Positions 42,353 to 50,780 are shown, numbered from the stretch's first letter. The stretch is DNA of 50,780 nt from Candidatus Altimarinota bacterium (GCA_014377305.1 JACMPW010000016.1:1-50780); one strand, 5' to 3'. Numbers and translations are program-made. The notes: generated by a model not told the origin, from the sequence alone.

Positions 42353-43080
42353 TATTTTTTATGATTCTTGGTATGGACATATGTCCCTCGGATCTCGTCA
42401 GATCCGATGAGATGAGTGTCCTCGATCCGACAGACGAATATAGGCATATCCTCATCATGAGCAAGGGCTATAGCCGTCTGATCCATGATCCTCAGATTCT
42501 TGTGGAGAGCCTCTTCGAGAGAGAGTATTTCATAGTGCACAGCATCCGCATGTTTCTTGGGATCCTTGTCATATATACCATCTACCTTGGTGGACTTGAC
42601 TACACAGTCACACTGGAGTTCGAGTGCTCGTAGTACTGATGCGGAGTCAGTAGTAGCATAGGGATTGCCAGTACCCCCGACGCAGATCACGACCCTCCCC
42701 TTTTCTATATGACGGAGTGCTCTGCGAGCGATGAAGTCTTCGGCAACTCTATGTGTCGGAACTGCAGACATTACCCGTACATCAACTCCAGCTGCCTCGA
42801 TCGCCTCACCTATAGCGAGTCAGTTGATGATTGTTGCCATCATCCCCATCTGATCTCCGATCACCCGATCAAATCAACCTTCTTCGAGCTGTATACCTCG
42901 GAATATATTCCCACCACCGATCACGATCGCGATCTCGAGTTTACGAACTTGTACGAGGTATACGATTTTTTCTGCTATATAGGTAAGGAATTCTGGATCG
43001 ATCCCGTATCATTGCTTTCACTGGAGGGCTTCACCAGAGAGCTTGAGGAGGATTCGTTTGGGAGTGTGATATTGTTTCAT
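42352..43080 (-). CDS. pyrH: UMP kinase
   Basis: 242 aa, amino-acid-kinase fold. It phosphorylates UMP to UDP with ATP, the entry to UTP and CTP. Motifs: KRILLKLSGEALQGKQGYGI at the N-terminus, VIGGGNIFRG, DQMGMMATIINGLAIGEAIE, VCVGGTGNPYATTDSAS-type segment (VICVGGTGNPYATTDSASVL), KVDGIYDKDPKK and NLRIMDQTAIALAHDEDMPI. Four TGA glycines are needed, for example the Gly in INGLAIGEAIE and in ALQGKQG. The first 106 nt overlap the end of the upstream HTH protein in another frame. Stop TAA lies in the shared terminator. Confidence 0.95.
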
Positions 43081-43691
43081 ACTTTGAGTGAGAGATTATT
43101 ACCGAATAAGACAAATATAACAGAGAATCAGAGGACAAGGATAAATAGTATCACGAGCGTGATGATAGCAGAGTTACGCTTGCCAACCTCATTTTCGAGT
43201 AAAATAATTTTCTTACTCAAAGTATCCGTATCATGATCAGATTTGGATTTGGCTGATTCGAGGAGGAATGTATTTTTTTTGTATTCGAGGGCTGGTATCG
43301 AGTTCGAGAGCTCTACCTCTGCTTTTCCGAGCTTGTATGAGAGCTCCTGTATAGTAGCATCCTTGCGGGCAATCTGCTCCTGAGCATCCTCATAGATTCG
43401 TACGATCTCAGAGAGTGCCATATTTGTCTGCTTGGGATCTGTTATCTGCATTTCTTTTGTCACGATCTCGGGTATCTCACGCTCTGGAGTATCATCGTGG
43501 ATCACGATATAGTCCTCCTCACGTCGAGCAGGATCTGCCATGCGGAGTGTCTCGATATCGTCCTCCTCAAGATACATCTTTTTGCCGATACGACGCGTAC
43601 GGATACGCCCAGCCTGGATATGTCGATCGATCGTCCGAGATGAGACTCCGAGACGACGCGATGCCTGATCTCTATCGAGGGAAAAAGCCAT
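42975..43691 (-). CDS. Membrane-tethered HTH (MerR/excisionase-like) protein
   Basis: 238 aa. Residues 1-50 are a helix-turn-helix of the excisionase/MerR kind (RDQASRRLGVSSRTIDRHIQ, then AGRIRTRRIGKKMYLEEDDI). A charged linker and a coiled coil (~90-160, EQIARKDATIQELSYKLGKA) lead to one transmembrane helix (~171-196, ITLVILFILVLGFSVIFVLF) and a short Ser/Asn-rich tail. The Gly in the middle of that helix (residue 188) is TGA at 43128; with the standard code the protein would stop inside the helix. Under code 25 it runs on to TAG 42975 and so overlaps pyrH by 106 nt. HTH in the cytoplasm, tail outside: a CadC-like membrane regulator or a DNA-to-membrane tether is possible. Target unknown. 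Confidence 0.75.
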
Positions 43692-43719
43692 ACAAAAATA
43701 GTAAGATATGAATGCAATG

Positions 43720-43747
43720 AGTGTATAAAAAAACAGGCAAAAATCAA
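43720..43747 (-). promoter_or_regulatory. Promoter of the HTH protein - pyrH pair
   Basis: Minus strand TTGATT, 16 nt, TACACT, ~22 nt before ATG 43691. It lies just after the tmRNA terminator. Confidence 0.5.
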
Positions 43748-43751
43748 ACAA

Positions 43752-43786
43752 AAAAATAACCCCGATTGCTCAGGGTTATTTTTTAT
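43752..43786 (-). terminator. tmRNA terminator
   Basis: Arms of about 11-12 bp with core AATAACCC / GGGTTATT and A/T runs on both sides, 15-20 nt beyond the tmRNA 3' end on the minus strand. Confidence 0.8.
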
Positions 43787-43800
43787 TTTATATCAAAAAC

Positions 43801-44243
43801 TGGTGGAGATGGCGGGCACCGCCCCCGCGTCGAAAAAGGTATGTCGTATATATCTACTGTGTATAGCTCAGTTCTAGTATATCTGAGAATAGAGAATGAG
43901 CAAAAATCTCTCAGAAAAACACGATCTCCATATGAACTCTTTGCGAGAATTGTGTCAACGAGGCAAAGGTAAAACTCATAAATATGATACCACTCTATCA
44001 GTTTCAAGTGGTAAAAGTTGTAGTAGGCCATCCGGCACTCATCCGCCTAGGCGGAGACTACACTATTGGAGCAATTAAGCAGCGATAGCGAACGCAGGAG
44101 TCATAGACTTCTTGAAAGAAGCTGCGAGTCGAGCGAGAGGTGATGTATTAGCATCTGTTTATTGCCCTTTGATAACGAGGCGAGCCGCCCCAACACAGCA
44201 TATATGGCATACGAGTCTTTTCCTCGAATCCTATATCATCCCC
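43801..44243 (-). ncRNA. ssrA: Transfer-messenger RNA (tmRNA)
   Basis: One-piece tmRNA of about 443 nt, which rescues stalled ribosomes. The 5' end GGGGATGATATAGGATTCGA is the family hallmark and its first seven bases pair with CATCTCC near the 3' end (one G-U pair). The 3' end reads CATCTCC, A, CCA, with CCA encoded. The tag frame starts with GCT at 44152 and ends with TAA at 44075; it encodes 25 residues, beginning ANTSPLARLAA and ending PAFAIAA, the usual kind of hydrophobic AA-ended proteolysis tag. A TCCGCC/GGCGGA pairing lies downstream in a pseudoknot region. Odd: the T-arm stem GCGGG/CCCGC closes a loop GGCGGTG in place of the usual TTCGANT-like loop. A weak upstream promoter (TTGCTT, 15 nt, TATTAT) would give a ~25-nt 5' leader to be trimmed. 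Confidence 0.92.
44075..44152 (-). other. tmRNA proteolysis-tag reading frame
   Basis: 26 codons including TAA. Residue order: A-N-T-S-P-L-A-R-L-A, then ASFKKSMT, then PAFAIAA. It is longer than the 10-15 residues of most tags and uses no TGA. Confidence 0.88.
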
Positions 44244-44542
44244 GAGTATGTTAATGAACTGAGATATAATAGTGAAAAAAGTGAAAAAAGCAAACGAGTT
44301 TCACCAGATTTTCACGGAGTTTTGGAGTAGCTATTTTCTGTGGTTTCCATTTTTATTTGCGAAGAGTATAGATCTGTCAGAAAGAAATCAGTCAAAAATA
44401 AGAAATTCGAGGCAGAAAAATTTTTTCGATAGGAGCTTACAACAAGTAAGTGCACCCCAAGGGTATTTCCTCAGCTCCGCTTCGGGGCACTGAGAAATAA
44501 ATTTTTATAACGATGAAGTTCGCCGTTTTTCACTTATTTTGC
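44244..44542. other. Gene-free gap with one structured element
   Basis: No convincing gene on either strand under code 25. It holds the tmRNA promoter region (near 44250-44300) and a hairpin-like element at 44449-44491. The rest is A/T-rich with GTGAAAAAAG-type direct repeats at 44272-44290. Confidence 0.4.
44449..44491. other. Unassigned stem-loop element
   Basis: Outer stem AGTG/CACT and CCCC/GGGG separated by a CA bulge, enclosing a 25-nt loop with CCTCAGCTCCGCTTC. It has no poly-T tail, so it is not a terminator, and no match to SRP RNA, RNase P or 6S signatures could be made by eye. Confidence 0.3.
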
Positions 44543-44586
44543 AAAAAAAATCCCCTATAAAAGCGAATCCAAACGCTATAGGGGAT
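44543..44586 (-). terminator. Terminator of the small TM protein gene
   Basis: Arms TCCCCTATA (44551-44559) and TATAGGGGA (44577-44585) with an inner AGCG/CGCT stem; eight T's follow on the minus strand. Confidence 0.8.
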
Positions 44587-44607
44587 AACACGGATGAGGG
44601 TGAGACT

Positions 44608-45072
44608 CTATCGACTATGGAGTGTTGCAAGTACAGTCTTGGCTCGATCAGATGAGAGATCTCATTCGATCATAGCTATACCGTTGGGCAGGCGAGAGTA
44701 GGTGCGAGGACTGTTTCATGTATTTTTTGCCTCTATTTCTTGTATAGACAATGTAGAGTAAAAAGATACTCGAACCGAATCTCGATCATAGACGAGTCCA
44801 TCACCTGGACGGATCTCTACCTGATCGACTCCACCACTTCCCTGTCTGTTGTATGTATCTCATGTGACACTGGTGAATCCATATCCGATCTTATCATTCC
44901 AATAGATGGAAGTCAGGATAGCTGGCTTCGCCGGGACATCTCTGAGGGATACGATGTTACTACTATAGGTAGTAGAGTAGACATATATACCTGAGAGTAC
45001 CATGAGCGTACATACAGCCTGTATGAGCTCGACTCCACTGCGACGGGGTCTCTGGGACTGAGTATGTTTCAT
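44608..45072 (-). CDS. Small secreted or membrane-anchored protein, pseudopilin-like N-terminus
   Basis: 154 aa. The basic N-terminus MKHTQSQRPRRSG is followed by the hydrophobic helix VELIQAVCTLMVLSGIYVYS and an external beta-rich part (GGVDQVEIRPGDGLVYDRDS, IAMIEGDLSSDRAKTVL). The R-R-S-G then VELIQ layout recalls a class III pilin signal, but Glu is at +2 and Gln at +5, so processing by the prepilin peptidase is doubtful. Three TGA glycines. It has its own promoter and terminator, so it is monocistronic. No family recognised. Confidence 0.68.
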
Positions 45073-45095
45073 ACCTTTACAAAAAGAACAAATAA

Positions 45096-45124
45096 ATTAT
45101 AGCATATAAAAATAGAGAAGTCAA
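45096..45124 (-). promoter_or_regulatory. Strong promoter of the small TM protein gene
   Basis: Minus strand TTGACT, 17 nt, TATAAT, near consensus, with a ~17-nt leader to ATG 45072. Confidence 0.65.
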
Positions 45125-45229
45125 TTATTTTTGATTAAAAAATATATATGTCAAATATAGTTTTGATTTTGTATCGATATTTATCTGATTTTGAGTATAG
45201 TGAGCTATATTCTCACTCAGATACAACAT

Positions 45230-46753
45230 ATGTCCCTCCACCTCTACAATACTCTCACTCGCACGCTCGAACGATTCAAGCCCCTCCGCCAAGAAGAGGT
45301 CAAGGTCTACTACTGTGGACCAACTCCCTACAACTATGCCCATATCGGCAATCTGCGAAACTATCTCATGGATGATATCATCGTGCGAACGATGCGATTC
45401 CTCGGGTACAAGGTCCGAACAGTGATGAATGTGACTGATATCGATGACAAAACCATCCGTGACTCTCAGAAATCAGGAAAGAGCCTCAAAGAGCTCACAG
45501 AAAACTATACAAACGAGTTCCTTGCTGACTGTACTCGGCTCGCTATCATCCCTGCGGATACTATTGCTCCGATATCGACTCTGATTCCAGATATGGGAAC
45601 AATCATCGACGGACTCATAGCGAAGTGATATGCCTATCTCGCTGATGATGGGAGTGTGTACTATAGCGTAGCAAAATTCCGGAAGTACGGCGAACTTGCT
45701 CATCTTGATACAAAATGAATGATATCGAGTGTCCGTATCGACAATGATGAATACGAAAAAGAACAGGTGGCAGACTTCGCACTCTGGAAGGCGTATGATG
45801 CTGAGGCGGATGGCGAGAACTCATGGGAGATCGAGGTCACAATAGACTGAGAGAAGAAGATCCTCAAGTGAAGGCCAGGCTGGCACATAGAGTGCAGTGC
45901 TTGTAATATGAAATTTTTCTGAGCACAGATCGATATCCATATGGGTGGCTGTGATCTCATATTTCCCCATCATCAGAACGAAGTGGCTCAGACGGAGGCA
46001 TACACTGGCAAAAAATTCGCCAACTATTGGCTCCATGGCGGACACCTCCTCGTAGATAACAAGAAGATGGCAAAAAGTGCGAAGAATTTCTATACACTAG
46101 GGGATATATTTGAACAAAATAAAGATATCCCAGAAATTCTGATTGCAAGAGGATTCCGTCTGATGGCACTCCAGAACCAATATAGAGAGAATTTTAACTT
46201 CACATTCGAGAGACTCGGTGCTGCGATCAACACGATCCGCGGGCTCGATGAGATGATGAAACGACTCGGTCGATATCGAGATCTATTGCTCCGAGACAAA
46301 GTAGAACTCTCAGATGAGGACCTGACCCTCACGGCGAAGTGACGGATCAAGTTCCATGATATCACTCGCGAGTTCCGTGAGAACCAGCAATCCTATATGC
46401 AAGAGTTCATAGAAAAGCTCGAAGACGACTTCGACACACTTTCAGCTATGGCGACAGTATACGAATATCAGACCTACATCAATACAGGTATCGATGATAG
46501 CCTCTTCACCGCCTGAGAGTGCAGCTCCCTCATCGGACTCATGCAGAGTTGGAATGAGGTAGTCTCGATTTTTGATTTTGATCTCCTCACCTCAGAGTCT
46601 CTCCCTGCAGATATATCTCGCCTTGCGGAGGCTCGCATACTGGCAAAAACTCTGAAGGACTGGGCAGAATCCGACCGTATACGTGATGAACTCGTCTCTC
46701 TCGGATACAAGATGATCGATGAGAAAGATGGATGGAGGATGGAGAAGGTGTAG
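45230..46753 (+). CDS. cysS: Cysteinyl-tRNA synthetase
   Basis: 507 aa, class I synthetase charging tRNA-Cys. Motifs: VYYCGPTPYNYAHIGNLRNY (zinc Cys and HIGN in the HIGH position, ~38), NVTDIDDKTI, RPGWHIECSACNM, IDIHMGGCDLIFPHHQNEVA (zinc ligands Cys, His, and Glu near), NYWLHGGHLLVDNKKMAKS with KMAKS in place of KMSKS (~279), and a C-terminal DWAESDRIRDELVSLGYKM helix. Seven TGA glycines fall at sensible places, for instance in LKGRPGWHIECS. Start ATG 45230; an in-frame ATG at 45191 gives an atypical extension. No Shine-Dalgarno. argS follows after 49 nt. Confidence 0.95.
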
Positions 46754-46802
46754 AAAATATATTTTATTCAATTTTTGTCAGTTTCTGACTTTACTAGCTC
46801 GC

Positions 46803-48605
46803 ATGCAAAACTTACAATCCATCATCTCTTCTCATATCTCGACTCTATACTCGGATATCTTATTCTCCGCTACCCTATCGGCTCCGCCAAAACCTGAACA
46901 CGGAGAATACTGTTTCGGAGTTTTCACACTCGCGAAGCCTCTCAGCAAGTCTCCAAATCAGATTGCTGAAGAGATCGCGAGCAAACTCCGTGAGGATACT
47001 ACTCACTTCACGCAAGTGAATGTGATCGGTGGATATGTGAATCTCTCATGTGCTGCGAATGTATGGATGGATATCCTCTCACAAGTAGAGAATCAGCAAC
47101 AAGAGAAGAAAAATCAAACAATCGTCGTCGACTATATCGGTGCTAATGCTGGGAAGCCACTCCATATCGGACATATCTGTACTCCATCTATCGGTCAAGC
47201 AATCTGCAATATCTATCGTCATCTCGGATATTATGTGATCTGAGATTCTCATTTTGGTGATTGGGGAGGGATTTTTGGGAAGTTAATTTGGTCATTCAAG
47301 AATGATTGAATCGCAGCATTTAGTACAGAAAGTGATAAAATAAGTTATAGGAAAGCATTTCTAAATAATTTATCTATTGATAGTTTACTTGAATTATATC
47401 AATCATTTCATATACCGATATTAGGCAATGAAGATGATGCAAAAATAAAACAAGAAGATAGAGAAAATGGTGCACGAATTGAATTTAAAAAACTTGTGAG
47501 TTGAGATTTTGAAAATGTAGAACTTTGGAAAAAATTCACCGCCATCTCAATCACTGAGATAGAAAAAAAACTCGGTGTTCTCGAGATCAAAGCAACTTAT
47601 AATATCGGTGAGAGTTTTTACGAATGACTGAACTTACCTCGTCCGAACAACGAAGACTATCCAAATCTCGAATTCAATATGAAGGATATAGTCCGCGAAC
47701 TCATCGAGAAGTGAGTAGCAACTCAGAATGAGGATGGTAGTGTAGGAGTCGTATTCCCAGAGGAGTCCAAGATACCATCGTGTATCCTCCAGAAAAAGGA
47801 TGGAACAGGACTCTATCTCACGAGTGATCTCGCAGCGATCAAGTATAGGATGACCAACGGATGGAATCCATCGAAGATCATCTATTGTGTCGATGTCCGA
47901 CAACAGCTCCACCTGAGACAAGCAATCTGGATCGCAAAGAAAGCATGGGGACTCGAGAATGTCGAACTCTTTCATGCGTTCAATGGATTCATCAAGCTCA
48001 AGGAAGGAACGATGTCGACTCGTCATGGTACAGTGATATTCCTCGAGGATCTCATCACAGAGGGGGAAGAAAGGACGAGTCAGCTCCTCGCAGAGAAGTG
48101 AAGAACTGGAGACAATGCACTCTCGCCAGAGGATATCGAGGCGATCACGATCGGTGCCATCAAGTATAGTTATCTCTCACAGGATCGTGAGAAGGACGTC
48201 ACTTTTGATTGGGACAAGGCTCTGAGTTTTGAGTGAAACTCTGGACCATATATCCAGTATGCCTGTGTGCGAGCTGCGAAAATCGTAGGAACCATAGAGA
48301 TAAAAAAATATGACTATTCGCAAATAGAGTGACTCTCCCCATACGACACTGCCCTCATACGCACACTCGCTGAGATGGAAGCGAAAATCCAGATAACCGC
48401 CGACACATACAAGCCTCATACTCTCGCACTCTACTGTTATGATCTCGCTGTATGCTTCAATAGTTTTTATGTCCATACGCCCAAGATCCTCGAAGAGTCT
48501 GATGCCGATCTGAAAAATCTCCGACTCACTCTCTGTCGTCTGACTGCCGATAAGCTCACTCTCTGATTCGACCTCCTTGCAATACAGATGCCAAGTGAGA
48601 TGTAG
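46803..48605 (+). CDS. argS: Arginyl-tRNA synthetase
   Basis: 600 aa, class I synthetase charging tRNA-Arg. It has an Add-1 type N-domain ([20 protein letters not shown]), the catalytic [20 protein letters not shown] (HIGH at 121-124), [52 protein letters not shown] (degenerate KMSK region with MSTRHG, normal for many ArgRS), and the anticodon-binding domain with [14 protein letters not shown] and [17 protein letters not shown]. Nine TGA glycines, e.g. in [11 protein letters not shown] and TLGFDLL. A stretch at 47270-47560 is more A/T-rich than the rest of the gene. The TAG at 48603 is the last host feature before the foreign segment apart from an orphan promoter. Confidence 0.95.
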
Positions 48606-48615
48606 GGATTTCCTT

Positions 48616-48643
48616 TTGATTTTGTTACAATCTCTCATATTAC
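48616..48643 (+). promoter_or_regulatory. Host-type promoter with no gene behind it
   Basis: TTGATT, 16 nt, TATTAC, of the same kind as other promoters in the window. It points rightward into the 3' end of a foreign minus-strand gene starting at 48671, so its true gene seems to be missing. Confidence 0.4.
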
Positions 48644-48670
48644 TAAAGGTTGTGTTGGCGAGTTAGAGTA

Positions 48671-50257
48671 TCACGGGCCGACAAGTGTATTGGTACTCAT
48701 AAACCTACGGTTGAGGTTGTCGCCAAACTCCACCCGAGTCGACGCGGTATAGGGTGCAGTGGGCGAGCAAAACAGCGTTGCGTTAATACCCTTTGGGGTG
48801 GTGTAGTTAGGGTCTAGAGCAATAGATACAGGTGTGGTGTACCACGCTGCGGTAGTTGCCACATTATTCGGACAGAGCTGGGCATACGTCAACGGTGCAA
48901 GGCTAGAGAACATACCAGCAGTCATCTCTGACGGTGAGAACACACGACCTGCCAGCGTGATAGTTTGCGTGGTGACGAGAGTAGTGCCTTTGTAGATTTT
49001 TACTGTGTACTGCGTGCCAGCGGGTATCTCTGTCGATGTGAGGGCGTTGGGCAGGCGGAGCACGCTATCTCCAACGGTGGTGAGTCCGTATTGCGTCACG
49101 ATAGTTTGCAGATATGACAAACCATTGTCTTTGAGCCTCACGATTCCATCAGGTTGAGACGCTGTACCCAGCCCACTCACGGTGGCATTGTCATATTCAG
49201 TAGAAGTAGGCATGTACAACACGAGGCCTGTTGAGTACTGCATGAGACTCCCTACCTGTGATTGAAATGCTATGGCATTTATTTGGAATTGTTTTATGGT
49301 TGATACGGGTGGATTGAGTTCGTTGATTGACTCTTTAATCATCCCAACGATAGTTGTAGGAAATGATTTTACAGTTGCTTCACTATAAAAATTTTGGTTT
49401 AAATAAACTGCTTGGAAATTATGCAAATTACTATCAGTACCACCTTCTGGTAGTTCAGCAGTAGCAACTAAAACAGCAGTAGTTTTTCCATTTTGATCAA
49501 TGCATGGATAAGCACATGCAACGGCATTGAATTTTAACGGCTTATAGTTGACGTACGAAGAGGTTAGTGAGCTAATCGCCACCTGCCCAACAAAAACAGC
49601 GTAATCATTAGAGTGACTTAAGTAGCGATTATGTGGGGTAGATGCTGCAACGGATGCAACTCCAACTATACGAAGCCGTTGTAACAAATCAACAATACTT
49701 GCATCTCCATTCGTGATCGCTTCATTTAGTAAGATGGCATATGCTGCTTCCACATAAAAATTTCCCTGTGAATGTGCCACAAGGACTAATTTTTTATTTG
49801 TTGCTGCTTGAATTTCTGTTTTAATTCTGGTAACAAGCCTATTTACTACTTGCAAAACACTTCCGGGCGCATTCACGGCATTTTTATATCTTTCACCAAG
49901 TGTTTTGTAATAGTTAAATTTTTTGCTCGCGTCCACCGCAATTTCTGAAGCGTAGTAACCATTTGCTGATAAAGCCAAATTACTTTGTGTTGCTTGCCAA
50001 GTGAGTTCAATTTGGTCGCTAATATTTGGGTCTTTATTATTATAAAATGCACTATAACTATAATCGGTTTTTCCAACTACATTAGCCAAATTATTCATTG
50101 ATGAACAGGCTTGATCAATTGAATTGTCAATGCCATTAACAAATATAATTTTTACATTGCTTAATGGTTTATTAATGACATTACATGAACTTGCTTCACT
50201 AGTTTTAATAAAAAATAATTGCCCTACGAGCATTAATAATATTAATGTTTTTTTCAA
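48671..50257 (-). CDS. Secreted alpha/beta-hydrolase (lipase/esterase-like), proteobacterial type
   Basis: 528 aa under the standard code; it stops at TGA (48671-48673), which would be glycine in the host code. TTG 50257 is the start, preceded by an AGGGG Shine-Dalgarno-like sequence at a suitable distance. Signal peptide MKKTLILLMLVGQLFFIKTS, then EASSCN. The KIIFVNGIDNSIDQA strand and KLVLVAHSQGNFYVEAAYAI nucleophile elbow (A-H-S-Q-G, Ser ~160) mark an alpha/beta-hydrolase. The C-terminal ~200 residues are a separate beta-rich domain (IPAGTQYTVKIYKGTTLVTT) ending NRRFMSTNTLVGP. Codon use (GGC, GCG, CGC) and the lack of any in-frame TGA differ from all genes to the left. The C-terminus may be cut by the junction. 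The lipoprotein gene lies 16 nt upstream. Confidence 0.75.
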   Translation of the reverse strand: MKKTLILLMLVGQLFFIKTSEASSCNVINKPLSNVKIIFVNGIDNSIDQACSSMNNLANVVGKTDYSYSAFYNNKDPNISDQIELTWQATQSNLALSANGYYASEIAVDASKKFNYYKTLGERYKNAVNAPGSVLQVVNRLVTRIKTEIQAATNKKLVLVAHSQGNFYVEAAYAILLNEAITNGDASIVDLLQRLRIVGVASVAASTPHNRYLSHSNDYAVFVGQVAISSLTSSYVNYKPLKFNAVACAYPCIDQNGKTTAVLVATAELPEGGTDSNLHNFQAVYLNQNFYSEATVKSFPTTIVGMIKESINELNPPVSTIKQFQINAIAFQSQVGSLMQYSTGLVLYMPTSTEYDNATVSGLGTASQPDGIVRLKDNGLSYLQTIVTQYGLTTVGDSVLRLPNALTSTEIPAGTQYTVKIYKGTTLVTTQTITLAGRVFSPSEMTAGMFSSLAPLTYAQLCPNNVATTAAWYTTPVSIALDPNYTTPKGINATLFCSPTAPYTASTRVEFGDNLNRRFMSTNTLVGP

Positions 50258-50273
50258 TTCAAACCCCTATTTT

Positions 50274-50768
50274 TTAAATACAAACTGGTAGTTCTTCAAG
50301 ATCAAAACCACCGTCCGTTAGTTTTACTATTTTTGATAAAATATCTTTTCTACTAGCTGTATCAAAAACAATATTGCTTACAGCGTTTGAAGATTGCCCA
50401 TAAGCAACCCCAGTACCTGATGCACAGGCTATTTCTCCGTATGCCTTTAAAGCCTCTGCCCTCGTAGTAGGCAATGGTTTTGTTAACATCAACTGATGGG
50501 CTTTTGCGACTCTAATGGTTGTCGAGTACTGCTGATCACTTGCAATCACTTTGGACAAAGCAATCTCCACCTCATCACGTACCCCGTTATTGTTGGTATC
50601 GACACCCGCAACCGTTGCAGTGGCAGCCGCTCCAGGGTCTGGCGGTAGATTTCTAGAACTAGTCGTACTACCTCCACTACCCACGCCACCACTACTGCCT
50701 CCACCACACGCCGAGAGGAATATAGGCAACGCCAATATTCCTAAAATCAATAATTTATTTGGTTTCAT
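50274..50768 (-). CDS. Lipoprotein, proteobacterial type
   Basis: 164 aa. A lipoprotein signal peptide MKPNKLLILGILALPIFLSA ends in LSAC, followed by a GGGSSGGVGSGGS linker. The mature part has LPPDPGAAATATVAGVDTNN (then NGVRDEVE), an EF-hand-like calcium loop often met in lipoproteins and surface proteins of Gammaproteobacteria, then a helical part with a Cys (GEIACASG) and a second Cys near the end (EELPVCI). No function can be given. It starts at ATG 50768, 12 nt from the window end, and ends with TAA. It and the following hydrolase gene form a likely operon. Both were read with the standard code. Confidence 0.72.
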   Translation of the reverse strand: MKPNKLLILGILALPIFLSACGGGSSGGVGSGGSTTSSRNLPPDPGAAATATVAGVDTNNNGVRDEVEIALSKVIASDQQYSTTIRVAKAHQLMLTKPLPTTRAEALKAYGEIACASGTGVAYGQSSNAVSNIVFDTASRKDILSKIVKLTDGGFDLEELPVCI

Positions 50769-50780
50769 AATCTGAGGTTA

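Noticed and set aside
43801-44080. + strand open frames across the tmRNA
   Set aside because: The region is explained by tmRNA ends, acceptor pairing and tag frame on the minus strand.
48671-50257. Reading the hydrolase gene with code 25
   Set aside because: The TGA at 48671 would extend the protein into the junction; the rest of the gene never uses TGA and follows standard-code habits.

Overview
The first ~48.6 kb read as the genome of a bacterium that uses UGA as glycine (translation table 25), the code known from the candidate phyla Absconditabacteria (SR1) and Gracilibacteria. With the standard code almost every gene is cut into pieces; reading TGA as Gly and stopping only at TAA/TAG restores full-length, well-conserved proteins (ABC-F, Lgt, ValRS, CysRS, ArgRS, UMP kinase, prepilin peptidase, Mur ligase). 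TGA falls on glycines that are invariant in these families: four in and around one Walker A, the first Gly of the Lgt GGMSFHGG motif, and the KGS motif of the Mur ligase. All coordinates below use this code up to position 48605.

Layout. 64-4352 (+): two ABC-F ATPases around a small membrane protein. 15709-4423 (-): three secreted proteins, two of them very large tail-fibre-like surface proteins (1591 and 1678 aa) made of VGIGT modules, NTAIG repeats and, in one, a C-terminal self-cleaving S74-type chaperone domain. 15818-21423: lgt (+), a LemA-like protein (-), a polyprenyl-phosphate sugar transferase (+) and valS (+). 23442-21460 and 24829-23540 (-): a modular cell-wall hydrolase and a MurF-like ligase. 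24946-42294 (+): a long envelope block with RecO, prepilin peptidase, a FecR-like membrane protein, a pilin-like protein, an M23 peptidase with SLH-like repeats, a solute-binding protein, a 1732-aa VirB2-like/PKD protein with a repeated PDWL tail, and a second membrane PKD protein. 45072-42352 (-): a small TM protein, tmRNA, a membrane-tethered HTH protein overlapping pyrH, and pyrH. 45230-48605 (+): cysS and argS.

The last ~2.1 kb (48671-50768, - strand) is different: no in-frame TGA, a TGA stop, a Shine-Dalgarno-like sequence, different codon use and proteobacteria-like products (a lipoprotein and a secreted alpha/beta-hydrolase). It is either a chimeric join in the assembly or recently acquired DNA.

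Themes. Envelope building (lipoprotein maturation, wall hydrolysis and synthesis, pilin processing, S-layer-like anchoring, giant adhesins) dominates and suits a small host-attached bacterium. Promoters look like TTGNNN-N16/17-TANNNT, several lie 6-10 nt before the start codon (leaderless mRNAs), and host genes lack obvious Shine-Dalgarno sequences. No tRNA, rRNA, CRISPR or transposase was seen.
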